The notes beneath the pieces are model-generated. The model did not search any database, had not been told where the DNA came from, and worked only from the letters and a program-made list of their open reading frames with translations. The translations under genes and the position numbers were made by a program. This document shows, in pieces, positions 44,701 through 53,144 of a stretch of 64,000 nucleotides of DNA; position 1 is the first letter of the stretch, and each line of letters starts with the position of its first letter. Source of the stretch: Oscillospiraceae bacterium (GTDB lineage: Bacteria > Bacillota > Clostridia > Oscillospirales > Ruminococcaceae); the NCBI GenBank assembly GCA_017536405.1, contig JAFXHL010000052.1, positions 25,849 through 89,848 on the forward strand. The letters are read 5' to 3'.

Positions 44701-46016
44701 AAAAAACAGCTTTTGGATATGTCCGTAAATATATGGAAGAAAAGAATGTTACTTTCAGTCAGGCAGAACAAAAAAGAATAACAACAGGTTGTACAGGTGT
44801 AAGAAGAACAACAGGTCAGCATCCCGGAGGAATGGTAGTTATTCCTTCAGATTATGAAGTTTATGATTTTACACCCGTTCAGCATCCTGCTGATGATCCT
44901 GATTCTCAGTTTGTAACAACTCATTTCGACTTCAACTCACTTCATGATACGATTCTCAAACTTGATGAACTCGGACACGATGTTCCGACTTTGTATAAGC
45001 ATCTTGAAGATCTTACAGGTGTTAAAATTGCAGATGTTGATACAAGTGATGAACAGGTTATAAAATTATTTACATCGACGGAACCGCTCGGAGTTACAGC
45101 TGAAGAAATATACAGTGAAACAGGAACACTTGCGCTTCCTGAAATGGGAACTCCGTTTGTAAGGCAGATGCTTATTGATGCTCAACCTCATAAGTTCAGT
45201 GACCTCCTTCAGATTTCAGGTCTTTCACACGGAACAGATGTATGGCTTGGTAATGCGCAGGATCTTATTAAAGATGGGGTATGTACTATCAGTGATGTTA
45301 TAGGAACACGAGATAGTATTATGACTTATCTCATTTATAAGGATCTTGAACCTAAACTTGCATTCAAGATAATGGAAAATACCAGAAAGGGTAAAGCAAA
45401 GAGTTTCTTTACGGAGGATGTTCTTCAGGCTATGAGAGAAAAGAATGTTCCTGAATGGTATATTGAAAGTTGCCTTAAAATCAAGTATATGTTTCCTAAA
45501 GCGCATGCTGCCGCATATGTTATTGCTGCTATAAAACTTGGTTGGTTCAAGGTTTATAAACCGCTTGAATTCTATGCTACGATATTTACTGTCCGTGGCG
45601 AAGATTTCGATGCAGAATCTGCTGTAAAGGGTAAAGAAGAGGTTCAGAGAAAAATAGCTGAACTTCGTCAGAAGGGAAACGATGCTTCAGCAAAAGAAAA
45701 AGGAACTCTTGAAATGCTTATGGTAATAAACGAAATGCTTGCAAGAGGATATGAATTTTTACCTATAGAAATTCATAAATCTGATGCAGTCAAGTATGTT
45801 ATCGAAGGCGATAAGATAAGACTTCCTTTCTGTTCTGTAGGAGGAATAGGCGAAAGTGCTGCGCAAAATCTTGCAGACTGTATTAAGAAAGGCGATTTTA
45901 TTTCGATCGAGGAATTAAAGGAACAATCGGGTGTTTCAAAAACAGTATTCGAAACTCTCGAAAATATGGGAGCATTTGCTGATTTGCCCAAAACGGCGCA
46001 ATTATCACTTTTTTAA
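41712..46016 (+). CDS. polC: DNA polymerase III alpha subunit, Gram-positive type (PolC)
   Basis: PolC is the main replicative DNA polymerase of low-GC Gram-positives, with a built-in proofreading exonuclease. The 1434-residue protein shows, in order, an N-terminal OB fold (about 200-320), a PHP domain (begins RVELHLHTKMSDMDG) interrupted by the DnaQ-like exonuclease (IVFDLETTGLDP to HHRALDDAEMLARIF), the palm with GSRGSVGSSFVA and the catalytic aspartates in APDIDLNFSGEFQ, a zinc-ribbon-like CPECKYSEF...CPKCNADM, and the C-terminal HhH/OB region. The exonuclease insertion inside PHP marks it as PolC and not DnaE. It is the last gene of the pyrH run; the his promoter starts ten bases after its stop. 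Confidence 0.99.
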   Translation: MLISEFLSDYIETLPESTLSGEILKITHNKKVTKINITAVFKELISYEDLILFGNAMADELEISEVKLLPKYTPDMFCIEYFQEIVKEIKKDHSVINGFLDDADVVLNDNKLSVTVKNGGFELIEKINPEQIVSDMIFSKFSARYEVEFKGELFVSDDTYTKMVETIDELAPKVVIKEKPAIPEYVYEEKELSQVEYDDLPIDISSATIIKGKKIKTDIFEMKSISVQSGEVTLWGDIFSREEKDTKKGDKTILSIFVTDYTDSITIKSFESKEKMENFKDLKPGATILFRGKLEYNEFDKDIVFKASDIMLVSKKTKTDNAKEKRVELHLHTKMSDMDGITDVSNLIKRAYSWGHKAMAITDHGVVQAFPDAMTTIDGIRKNGGEFKAIYGCEAYSVDDINDIVVHSNHRNLNDEIIVFDLETTGLDPLNCKIIEFGAVKLKNLNNEGTFAMFSDPEMPLPENITKITGINDSDLIGQPKEEEALRKFIEFCGENPVLVAHNAPFDTAFIRNACEKYGIEFKFCTIDTIPMSRMLLPGMRKYTLDHVADSLNLGKFNHHRALDDAEMLARIFCKLISMLKEKKGAETVDDINKLVEDVDPRQLEMYHQIILVKDSVGLKNLYKLVSYGFLDYYRMKPRIPLSVLQKHREGLIVGSACEAGEVFRAIAKHKPWDVVKQIASFYDYLEIQPIGNNEYMIREGNVKDEEDLRNLNRKIVALGEELGIPVVATCDVHFMDKNDEVFRRILMHSKGFSDADNQAPLYFRTTDEMLEEFSYLGEEKAYEVVVTNTNKIADMISPDIRPIPKGTFTPKIEGADEDLQRITWERAKSIYGDPLPEIVSKRLQKELDSIIKHGFAVLYMIAQKLVANSEAHGYLVGSRGSVGSSFVASMAGISEVNPLMPHYVCPECKYSEFITDGSVGSGFDLPPKSCPKCNADMKRNGHDIPFETFLGFDGDKAPDIDLNFSGEFQLMSHKYTEELFGDGKVFKAGTIASVQEKTAFGYVRKYMEEKNVTFSQAEQKRITTGCTGVRRTTGQHPGGMVVIPSDYEVYDFTPVQHPADDPDSQFVTTHFDFNSLHDTILKLDELGHDVPTLYKHLEDLTGVKIADVDTSDEQVIKLFTSTEPLGVTAEEIYSETGTLALPEMGTPFVRQMLIDAQPHKFSDLLQISGLSHGTDVWLGNAQDLIKDGVCTISDVIGTRDSIMTYLIYKDLEPKLAFKIMENTRKGKAKSFFTEDVLQAMREKNVPEWYIESCLKIKYMFPKAHAAAYVIAAIKLGWFKVYKPLEFYATIFTVRGEDFDAESAVKGKEEVQRKIAELRQKGNDASAKEKGTLEMLMVINEMLARGYEFLPIEIHKSDAVKYVIEGDKIRLPFCSVGGIGESAAQNLADCIKKGDFISIEELKEQSGVSKTVFETLENMGAFADLPKTAQLSLF

Positions 46017-46025
46017 CTAAAATGC

Positions 46026-46054
46026 TTGACTTTGTTATGATAGTGTGCTATTAT
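46026..46054 (+). promoter_or_regulatory. Promoter of the histidine operon
   Basis: TTGACT at 46026-46031 and TATTAT at 46049-46054 with a 17-base spacer. The start would fall near 46061 and the promoter sits inside the paired operator described separately. Confidence 0.75.
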
Positions 46055-46075
46055 GTTATCATATTAGCACACTAA
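46040..46075 (+). promoter_or_regulatory. Dyad operator over the his promoter
   Basis: AGTGTGCTA (46042-46050) and TAGCACACT (46065-46073) are a perfect 9-bp inverted repeat separated by 14 bases. Each half is also a small dyad: ATAG-TGTG-CTAT (46040-46051) over the -10 box, and TTAG-CACA-CTAA (46064-46075) at the start site. No T run follows, so it is not a terminator. A repressor binding as two dimers is the likely reading; a TrpR-like his repressor (YerC/HisR type) is the best guess for the family, not proven. Confidence 0.7.
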
Positions 46076-46092
46076 AGTATAAGGAGAATTTT

Positions 46093-47280
46093 ATGAAACG
46101 ATACGATTTGATTACTCCCGAAGGAACAAGGGATTTATTATTGAATGATTGCACAATAAGAAAAAATATCGAAAATTATCTCAGAGGGCTTTTTGAAAGT
46201 GCCGGATATAGCGAACTCAACACCCCTTGTCTTGAATTTTATGATGTTTTTAATAAGGAAACTGTATATTTCCCTCAGGAAACGATGTATAAACTTTCTG
46301 ACAGAAAGGGAAGACTTATGGTTTTAAGACCTGATTGTACAGTCCCTATCGCAAGAGTAGTCGCAACGAGACTTCGTGAGGCTAAACTTCCTATAAGATT
46401 GTTTTATAATCAGAGTGTGTATACTCCCAGTCGCACAAACGCAGGAAAAAGTGATGAAATTTTTCAGAGCGGTATTGAACTTATAGGTTCTGCATCTAAA
46501 AAAGCTGACCTTGAAGTTTTAACACTTGCTGCAGAAGTTCTCTCACATTGTGATAGTGATAAATTCCGTCTTGAAATAGGTGACAGTGGATTTTTCAAGG
46601 TACTCATAGGAAAACTTACTGATGATCCTGAAATAAAGGAAAAAATCCGTGTGCTTATTGAAGCGAAGAACTATCCTGCACTTAACGATTTTCTTGATAC
46701 CTTTGGCAGTAATTCAGTAATTTCAACACTTAAACAACTCCCCAGTCTTTTTGGCGGAGAAGAGGTTTTTGATAAGGTTGCGAAATACTATCACGATGCC
46801 GAAACAGATAAGATTTTATCTGATTTGAAGTGGATATATACAGAACTGTCTAAACTTGGTTATGAAGGCAAGATTACTGTTGACCTTGGTATTGTAAACC
46901 GTGCCGACTATTACACAGGTGTAATAATGAAAGGTTATCTTCAGGGATACGGAGATGAAGTTCTTTCAGGAGGAAGATATGATAAACTTATATCTGAATT
47001 CGGATATGATGTTCACGCAACGGGATTTGCTGTAAATGTTGATGCTGTTGCTGAAATTCTTAAAAGATATAATCCGGTTGCTGAAAATTCTTCTCCTGAT
47101 GTTCTTGTGTTCAGCGAAGAAGACGATGCTATGGATGCTCTGATATATGTAGAAAAACTTCGTAAAGAAGGTAAAAAGGTTGAATTCTCGCTTTTTGATA
47201 CATATGAAGAAACCATGGACTATGCAAAGGAAAATAAGATTTCCGAAATAATTCGTTACAGGGGTGAAGAAAATGAATAA
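46093..47280 (+). CDS. hisZ: ATP phosphoribosyltransferase regulatory subunit HisZ
   Basis: HisZ is a catalytically dead relative of histidyl-tRNA synthetase that activates short-form HisG and confers histidine feedback. The 395-residue protein starts with the synthetase-like TPEGTRDLLLNDC and has LVLRPDCTVPIARV-like motif 2 (MVLRPDCTVPIARVVATR) and motif 3 GGRYDKLI. It lacks the anticodon-binding domain, so it is not HisS. AAGGAGAATTTT precedes the ATG at 46093; the longer frame begins in the operator and is rejected. It overlaps hisG by eight bases, so the two subunits are made together. Confidence 0.95.
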   Translation: MKRYDLITPEGTRDLLLNDCTIRKNIENYLRGLFESAGYSELNTPCLEFYDVFNKETVYFPQETMYKLSDRKGRLMVLRPDCTVPIARVVATRLREAKLPIRLFYNQSVYTPSRTNAGKSDEIFQSGIELIGSASKKADLEVLTLAAEVLSHCDSDKFRLEIGDSGFFKVLIGKLTDDPEIKEKIRVLIEAKNYPALNDFLDTFGSNSVISTLKQLPSLFGGEEVFDKVAKYYHDAETDKILSDLKWIYTELSKLGYEGKITVDLGIVNRADYYTGVIMKGYLQGYGDEVLSGGRYDKLISEFGYDVHATGFAVNVDAVAEILKRYNPVAENSSPDVLVFSEEDDAMDALIYVEKLRKEGKKVEFSLFDTYEETMDYAKENKISEIIRYRGEENE

Positions 47281-47902
47281 GCCACTCAGAATTGCTCTTA
47301 CAAAAGGCAGATTAGAAAAAGATACAGTAGCGCTCTTCGAAAAATTAGGCTATGATTGCACTTCTGTTCACGAAAAAGGCAGAAAACTTATTCTTCCTAT
47401 ATGTGATGGAAAGATAGAAGTTATCCTTGCTAAAGCAGCAGATGTTATAACTTATGTTGAACATGGCGTCTGCGATATGGGCGTTGTAGGTAAAGATACT
47501 ATAATGGAAATGCAGGGTAAATTCTTTGAGCTCGTTGACCTTGGTTTCGGAAGATGTAGATTTGCACTTGCAGGCAAAAAAGGTGACAATTTCTATGATG
47601 GATATAATGTCAAAACAATAGCAACTAAATATCCGAATGTTTCAAGAGCTTATTTCGAAGGCAAGGGAATGGATGTTGAAATTGTAAAGATTGAAGGAAG
47701 CGTTGAGCTTGCACCTCTTCTTGAACTTTCAGATGCTATAGTCGATATCGTTGAAACGGGTTCTACTCTTAGAGAAAACGGGCTTGAGGTTTATGAAGAA
47801 ATTGCTCCGATTTCTGCAAGACTTATTGTGAATACAGTAAGTATGAAACTCCGTCAGAATGAAATTGAAGAACTTATTGAAAAAATCCAATCTAATCTTT
47901 AG
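47273..47902 (+). CDS. hisG: ATP phosphoribosyltransferase, short form
   Basis: HisG joins ATP and PRPP in the first, committed step of histidine synthesis. The 209-residue protein is the short form, lacking the C-terminal ACT-like regulatory domain, so it needs HisZ. The signatures IALTKGRLEKDTVALFEKLG, GVCDMGVVGKDTIME and the PRPP site DAIVDIVETGSTLRENGL are present. ATG 47273 follows GGGGTGAAGAA; an in-frame ATG nine bases earlier is possible but sits on the site. Its start overlaps the end of hisZ. Confidence 0.97.
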   Translation: MNKPLRIALTKGRLEKDTVALFEKLGYDCTSVHEKGRKLILPICDGKIEVILAKAADVITYVEHGVCDMGVVGKDTIMEMQGKFFELVDLGFGRCRFALAGKKGDNFYDGYNVKTIATKYPNVSRAYFEGKGMDVEIVKIEGSVELAPLLELSDAIVDIVETGSTLRENGLEVYEEIAPISARLIVNTVSMKLRQNEIEELIEKIQSNL

Positions 47903-47911
47903 GTGAGAATT

Positions 47912-49216
47912 ATGGAAAAAAATATTGTTAAAATTGAAGATTTTAAAGAAGTTTTTATTCTTTTCAACAACATAAATTGTATGTTCGAAAATAATTCTTT
48001 TGATAATAAAAATGAAATTGTTTCTCTTATATCAATTCTTTCAGAAGTTATCCTTAATTCTTCAAGTGATGTGAATAACCAGAAAATATATAGTAAGATT
48101 ACGCTTGCTGTTATTGACGAAATCAATCAAAAGCATAATGTGTCTTCTGCTAATAAATCTAATTGGTTATCTGTTTCAAAAGAATTGCTTGCGTTAAAAT
48201 ACATTCAGATGAATATAGAGAAAGAATTATATCTGCAACCATTGGATGATGACGAATTACGCGAAATGCTTTTTGATTTTTTTGATTATTCAGGAAATAA
48301 AAATATAATGCTGGCACATTTTTTTGCTACTCTTAAATACGATTATAAAAATCCGAAATTCTGTTATGATGAGATAATCCGTATTTTTGAAAAACATCCT
48401 TCGTTGTTTTCTGATATATTCCAGAATGTATCTTATGCTTATACACCAGATACCATCTGTGATACCATTTATGATGTGTGTCCTATATGCGGGTCGAAAA
48501 CAGGAGAACCTTATTTCTGTGCTGCCCAGGCTTTGTGTGGCAGAAATAATTTTTCACCAGCAAAATTATGGATTAAATGTAATGATTGCAGTAATCTTTA
48601 TGCCTATAACTTTCCTTCTGTCAAAAACGGAGAAATAAATGGTCATTATACAAGAAATGTTAAAAACAATATCCTTAACATAAAGAATCAGTTATACATA
48701 TATTCCCAGATATTCAATCGTATCAGAATGTATAATGATAAAAGGAAATATCTTGAAATTGGCGTAGGAAATGGAGAAATGCTTGCGGTTGCTCTTGAAA
48801 TGGGATATGATGTATCTGCTATTGAGATATGCAAGAGTGATTGCGAAACAATTTCTTCTGCACTCGATGTTGATATAAAATGGGCTGATTTCCTTGATTA
48901 TGAAACAGATGAAAAATACGATGTTATTATAATGGGAGATGTTCTTGAACATGTTCTCGAACCTATAAAGGCTCTTGAAAAAGCTTATAATATGCTTAAT
49001 GATAATGGAGTTTTATGGCTTTCAACACCTAATTTTGAAAGTGCAACTATACGTATGAGAAAATTTACCGATGCTATGTGGAATCAGAATAATCATTTTA
49101 CATATTTTTCTTATAATGGATTAAAGCCATTTCTTGACAAAATAGGATTTACTGTAAAAAGATATGATGTCAGCGATCGATACAATGGTTCGATGGAACT
49201 TATATTACAAAAATAA
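47912..49216 (+). CDS. SAM-dependent methyltransferase with N-terminal helical and Cys domains
   Basis: A 434-residue protein that is not a known histidine enzyme but is embedded between hisG and hisD, with nine bases before it and 14 after. Residues 1-190 are helical and acidic with no motif I recognise. A Cys-rich unit follows (CPICGSKTGEPYFCAAQALCGR ... KCNDCSNLY), probably a zinc ribbon. The C-terminal 180 residues are a class I methyltransferase: YLEIGVGNGEMLAVALEMGYDV (motif I), GDVLEHVLEPIKALEK and LWLSTPNF, close to the Methyltransf_23/UbiG-like group. The target is unknown. GGTGAGAATT precedes ATG 47912; earlier in-frame starts have no spacing to a site. Confidence 0.85.
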   Translation: MEKNIVKIEDFKEVFILFNNINCMFENNSFDNKNEIVSLISILSEVILNSSSDVNNQKIYSKITLAVIDEINQKHNVSSANKSNWLSVSKELLALKYIQMNIEKELYLQPLDDDELREMLFDFFDYSGNKNIMLAHFFATLKYDYKNPKFCYDEIIRIFEKHPSLFSDIFQNVSYAYTPDTICDTIYDVCPICGSKTGEPYFCAAQALCGRNNFSPAKLWIKCNDCSNLYAYNFPSVKNGEINGHYTRNVKNNILNIKNQLYIYSQIFNRIRMYNDKRKYLEIGVGNGEMLAVALEMGYDVSAIEICKSDCETISSALDVDIKWADFLDYETDEKYDVIIMGDVLEHVLEPIKALEKAYNMLNDNGVLWLSTPNFESATIRMRKFTDAMWNQNNHFTYFSYNGLKPFLDKIGFTVKRYDVSDRYNGSMELILQK

Positions 49217-49230
49217 TTACGGAGGTATTT

Positions 49231-50514
49231 ATGATAAAGAAAATTATTGCAAACGGGGTTGACGAAGTCAATTTCCTTGGAGAAGTCAGAAAAAGACAGG
49301 GTGAAACCGATAAGAAGATATCAGATATTGTTTCTGATATAATTGATGATGTTCGTGAAAACGGAGATAAGGCTGTTAATGCTTATACAGAAAAGTTTGA
49401 CGGAAAACTTCCTGAATATTATGAAGTTCCGCTTGATGTAATCCATGATGCTGTTGATGAGGCTGATGAGGATTTTGTAAATGCTCTTCTTGATGCAATG
49501 GAAAACATTGCAGCTTTCCATCACAGACAGAAAGAACAGGGATTTATCGACCCTCACGAAAATGGTGTTATTCTTGGTCAGCGTGTAAGAGGGCTTGAAA
49601 GAGTAGGTCTTTATGTTCCCGGCGGTACAGCCGCATATCCCTCATCGGTTCTTATGAATGCAATTCCTGCTAAAATTGCAGGCGTTAAGGAGATAATTAT
49701 GGTCACACCTCCTATGAAGGATGGCAGACCTAATCCTGATATTCTTGTTGCAGCATCTATCTGTGGTGTTGACAGAGTTTTCCTTACAGGTGGCGCACAG
49801 GCTATTGCTGCTCTTGCATACGGAACAGAATCCATACCTAAGGTTGATAAGATTGTAGGACCAGGAAATATCTATGTTGCAACAGCGAAGAAACTTCTTT
49901 ATGGTGTTGTTGATATTGATATGATCGCAGGACCCAGCGAAATTCTTGTTCTTGCTGATGAAACTGCAAATCCTAAGTTTGTTGCGGCAGACCTTATGTC
50001 ACAGGCAGAACATGATGTTATGGCATCGTCAATTCTTGTTACAACAAGCGAAAAACTTGTTGATGAAACTATCAAGGAACTTGAACGTCAGGTTAAGGAG
50101 CTTTCAAGAAAAGATATAATTGAAAAATCACTTTCTACTTATGGTGCGGCTATTGTCTGTGATTGTGTTGATTGTGCCATAGAACTCGCGAATGAGCTTG
50201 CTCCTGAACATCTTGAAGTTCTTCTTCAGAATCCTATGGAATATCTTGGAAGGCTTGATAATGCAGGTTCAATATTCCTTGGTCAGTACGCTCCTGAACC
50301 TCTCGGCGATTATTATGCAGGTCCTAATCACGTTCTTCCTACAAGCGGAACAGCAAGATTTTTCTCACCTTTATCTGTAAATAGTTTTACAAAGCGAACA
50401 AGCTATATTTATTATACAGAACAGGCCCTTCTCGATGCTAAGACTGATATTGTTACAATAGCAGAAAAAGAAGGTCTTACCGCTCATGCAAATGCTATAA
50501 AGGTAAGATTTTAA
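49231..50514 (+). CDS. hisD: Histidinol dehydrogenase
   Basis: HisD oxidises histidinol to histidine in two NAD-linked steps, the last in the pathway. The 427-residue protein has the family markers GLYVPGGTAAYPSSVLMNAIPA, TGGAQAIAALAYGT, IAGPSEILVLAD, DLMSQAEHD and the C-terminal NHVLPTSGTARFFSPLSV. The zinc-site Gln-His in SQAEHD and the catalytic His pair in APEHLE and GPNHVLP are intact. GGAGGTATTT precedes the start. It is the fourth gene of the his operon. Confidence 0.98.
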   Translation: MIKKIIANGVDEVNFLGEVRKRQGETDKKISDIVSDIIDDVRENGDKAVNAYTEKFDGKLPEYYEVPLDVIHDAVDEADEDFVNALLDAMENIAAFHHRQKEQGFIDPHENGVILGQRVRGLERVGLYVPGGTAAYPSSVLMNAIPAKIAGVKEIIMVTPPMKDGRPNPDILVAASICGVDRVFLTGGAQAIAALAYGTESIPKVDKIVGPGNIYVATAKKLLYGVVDIDMIAGPSEILVLADETANPKFVAADLMSQAEHDVMASSILVTTSEKLVDETIKELERQVKELSRKDIIEKSLSTYGAAIVCDCVDCAIELANELAPEHLEVLLQNPMEYLGRLDNAGSIFLGQYAPEPLGDYYAGPNHVLPTSGTARFFSPLSVNSFTKRTSYIYYTEQALLDAKTDIVTIAEKEGLTAHANAIKVRF

Positions 50515-50531
50515 GATAGGAGAATCCCGTT

Positions 50532-51593
50532 ATGTCTTACGAACTTAATTCAAAACTTTCTGAACTTGTTCCTTATGAACCGATAACAGAAACATATAAA
50601 ATCAGACTTGATGCCAATGAATCGTTCATAAACCTTAATGATAAAATAAAGTATGAAATTTCAGATGCTCTTTCGAAACTTGATTTTAATCGTTATCCGG
50701 ACCCTTATGCTACCGCTACTGTAAAAGCATTTGCGGATTTATTTGGCATTTCAAGTGATTATGTCACTGCGGGCAATGGCTCTGATGAACTTATAAGCAT
50801 AATTTCAAGTTGTTTTCTCGAAAAAGGGGATAAGATTGTTACATTGAAACCCGATTTTTCAATGTATGCTTTTTATGGCAGTCTTTATGAAAATGATGTT
50901 TTGGTATACAATAAAAATGAGGATTTGTCAGTAGATATTGATGAACTTATAGGCTTTGTGAATAACAATAAAGCTAAAGCTATAGTTTTTTCAAATCCTT
51001 GTAATCCTACATCTGTCGGTATTATGAAAGAAGATGTAAAAAAACTTATAAAAGGAACAGATGCTCTTGTTATTCTTGATGAGGCTTATATGGATTTCTG
51101 GAATCAGAGCATTTTAAATGAAGTTCAGGATTACGACAATCTTATTATCCTTAAAACCTGTTCCAAAGCGATAGGGATGGCATCTGTAAGACTTGGATTT
51201 GCTGTTGCAGGAAAAAAGATAACAAAGGCTTGGCGTGCGGCGAAATCTCCTTATAACGGTGACACAGGTTCACAGAAAATAGGCGAAATTGTTCTTTCTG
51301 AAAAAGATTTTCTTGCTGATAATCTTAAATCTATAATAGCAAGCAGAGATTATCTTTATTCTGAAATTATGAAACTTTCAAATGAATACGAAACTCTTGG
51401 ATATGTTTATCCGACAGTTACAAATTTTGTATTTATCAAATCAAAAAATGCAAAATTTATTTTTGATGAACTTTTGAAATCTTCTATTGCAATAAGATAT
51501 ATGGGAGAATATATCAGAATCACAGCAGGCAGTATGGAAGAAAATAAAGAACTCCTTTCGTCACTTAAAAATATTCTTGAAAAAATTAAATAA
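50532..51593 (+). CDS. hisC: Histidinol-phosphate aminotransferase
   Basis: HisC transfers an amino group from glutamate to imidazoleacetol phosphate, PLP-dependent. The 353-residue protein has IRLDANESF, NRYPDPYATATVKAF, AGNGSDELIS and the PLP lysine in TCSKAIGMASVRLGFAVAG, typical of class II aminotransferases of this group. Hits of this kind can also act on aromatic amino acids, but its place between hisD and hisB fixes the role. GGAGAATCCCGTT precedes the start, 17 bases after hisD. Confidence 0.97.
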   Translation: MSYELNSKLSELVPYEPITETYKIRLDANESFINLNDKIKYEISDALSKLDFNRYPDPYATATVKAFADLFGISSDYVTAGNGSDELISIISSCFLEKGDKIVTLKPDFSMYAFYGSLYENDVLVYNKNEDLSVDIDELIGFVNNNKAKAIVFSNPCNPTSVGIMKEDVKKLIKGTDALVILDEAYMDFWNQSILNEVQDYDNLIILKTCSKAIGMASVRLGFAVAGKKITKAWRAAKSPYNGDTGSQKIGEIVLSEKDFLADNLKSIIASRDYLYSEIMKLSNEYETLGYVYPTVTNFVFIKSKNAKFIFDELLKSSIAIRYMGEYIRITAGSMEENKELLSSLKNILEKIK

Positions 51594-51610
51594 AATAAGA
51601 GGTGTTAAAT

Positions 51611-52189
51611 ATGAGAATTTCTGAAATAAATAGAAAAACCAAGGAAACAGATATAAAACTTTCTTTAAATCTTGATAATGCTGATAAGGTTTCTGTTTCT
51701 ACAGGCATAGGATTTTTCGATCATATGCTTAATTCTTTTGCAGTACATAGTGGTATAGGCCTTTGTCTTGAAACAGTCGGTGATTTACTTGTTGATTGTC
51801 ATCATACTGTTGAGGATACCGGCATAGTTCTTGGAAAGGCTTTTGCCGAAGCACTCGGAGATAAATCAGGAATAAATCGTTATGGATTTGCTTCAATACC
51901 TATGGACGAATCACTTGCAGAAGCATCTATTGATGTAAGCGGAAGACCCTTTCTTGTATTTAACGCAGATTTTTCTGATGACAAGATAGGTGATTTTGAT
52001 ACTCAGGTTACTGAAGAATTTTTCAGAGCGTTTGCTTTTAACGCAGGTATTACTCTTCATATAAACCTTAAATACGGAAGCAACGATCACCATAAGTGTG
52101 AAGCTATATTCAAAGCTGTTGCGCATGCTGTAAAAGATGCTATCTGTGAAAACAGAGACGGAGTTCTTTCTACAAAGGGAGTATTATAA
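51611..52189 (+). CDS. hisB: Imidazoleglycerol-phosphate dehydratase
   Basis: HisB removes water from imidazoleglycerol phosphate. The 192-residue protein is the monofunctional form without the histidinol-phosphatase domain found in E. coli. The metal-binding signatures DCHHTVEDTGI and YGSNDHHKCEAIFKAVAHAV and the N-terminal GIGFFDHMLNSFAVHSG are all present. ATG 51611 follows GAGGTGTTAAAT; the frame could extend nine bases further up but the site then overlaps it. The hisH gene begins at the base after its stop. Confidence 0.98.
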   Translation: MRISEINRKTKETDIKLSLNLDNADKVSVSTGIGFFDHMLNSFAVHSGIGLCLETVGDLLVDCHHTVEDTGIVLGKAFAEALGDKSGINRYGFASIPMDESLAEASIDVSGRPFLVFNADFSDDKIGDFDTQVTEEFFRAFAFNAGITLHINLKYGSNDHHKCEAIFKAVAHAVKDAICENRDGVLSTKGVL

Positions 52190-52801
52190 ATGATTGCAAT
52201 TATCGATTATGGTGCAGGAAATATTTTCAGTGTTAAGAATGCTCTTGATTTTATAGGAGTAGAAAGTAAACTTACTGCTGACAAAGAAGAAATCCGTTCT
52301 GCTGACGGAATAATTCTCCCCGGAGTAGGTGCGTTTCCTTGGGCTATGACCAAACTCAAAGAAAGTGGACTTGTTGATGTTATAAAAGAAGAATCTCAGA
52401 AAAAGCCTTTTCTTGGTATTTGTCTTGGTATGCAACTTCTTTTTGATAAAGGATATGAGTTTGAAGAAACAGAAGGACTTTCACTCATAAAAGGCACCGT
52501 AAATAAGATGATAGAACCGGATTTGAGCATACCTCATATCGGATGGAATAAACTTGAAATTCTTAATGATTGTCCGTTGCTCAGCGGACTTTCAAAGGAT
52601 GAATATGTTTATTTTGTTCATTCATATAAGGCAGAATGCGAAGATAACAATATATCAGCATTCTGTGAATACGGACACAGAGTTCCTGCGCTTGTTTTTG
52701 ATGGAAAATATGTATATGGTGCACAGTTCCATCCAGAAAAAAGCGGTGATACCGGCTTGAAAATATTGAAAAATTTTGAGAAATTAATATGCTCTGATTA
52801 A
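52190..52801 (+). CDS. hisH: Imidazole glycerol phosphate synthase, glutaminase subunit
   Basis: HisH releases ammonia from glutamine and passes it to HisF. The 203-residue class I glutamine amidotransferase has IIDYGAGNIFSVKNAL, the catalytic Cys in FLGICLGMQLLF, and the His-Glu pair in QFHPEKSGDTG. It starts at the base directly after the hisB stop, so it depends on coupling or on the GGAG seen inside hisB. The partner hisF lies farther on, separated by three genes. Confidence 0.97.
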   Translation: MIAIIDYGAGNIFSVKNALDFIGVESKLTADKEEIRSADGIILPGVGAFPWAMTKLKESGLVDVIKEESQKKPFLGICLGMQLLFDKGYEFEETEGLSLIKGTVNKMIEPDLSIPHIGWNKLEILNDCPLLSGLSKDEYVYFVHSYKAECEDNNISAFCEYGHRVPALVFDGKYVYGAQFHPEKSGDTGLKILKNFEKLICSD

Positions 52802-52817
52802 TTGGAGATAGATGAAA

Positions 52818-53144
52818 ATGTATGAAAAAGTTTTGGATTCAGTACGCCAATGGCTTATTGAAGTATCAAAAAAATATGTCAATACAGTAAAATTTGAAAT
52901 TATAGATGATAATACAGAAATTTTGACTGTGAATTTTGAAACAGTTCGCTTCATTGCTCAGCTTAATGTTTCTGAACACGATTTTCGACCATATAGATAC
53001 ATTGAGTTTTATGCGTTGGATAATAAAAAAGACTTAACAGAATTACCTGCATATGTGTACCATGATACAAAAGATGATTCTATAAGTGACATTATTTATA
53101 ATCTCAATAATGCGATGAATTTTATTATTCAAAAGTCTTATTGA
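52818..53144 (+). CDS. Small unknown protein within the his operon
   Basis: A 108-residue protein if it starts at ATG 52818, or 110 residues from ATG 52812; GGAG at 52804-52807 fits the later start better (10 versus 4 bases). It is hydrophilic with mixed strand and helix segments (DSVRQWLIEVSKK, KFEIIDDNTEILTVNFETVRF, PYRYIEFYALDNKKD) and no cysteine cluster, signal or membrane segment. I do not recognise it. It follows hisH and is followed by a 140-base gap before hisA that contains no other frame. Base composition is more AT-rich than its neighbours, so it may be a later insertion. Confidence 0.75.
   Translation: MYEKVLDSVRQWLIEVSKKYVNTVKFEIIDDNTEILTVNFETVRFIAQLNVSEHDFRPYRYIEFYALDNKKDLTELPAYVYHDTKDDSISDIIYNLNNAMNFIIQKSY

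Noticed and set aside
46042..46073. Terminator of polC in the inverted repeat
   Set aside because: The 14-base loop is long and no T run follows; it overlaps a promoter instead.
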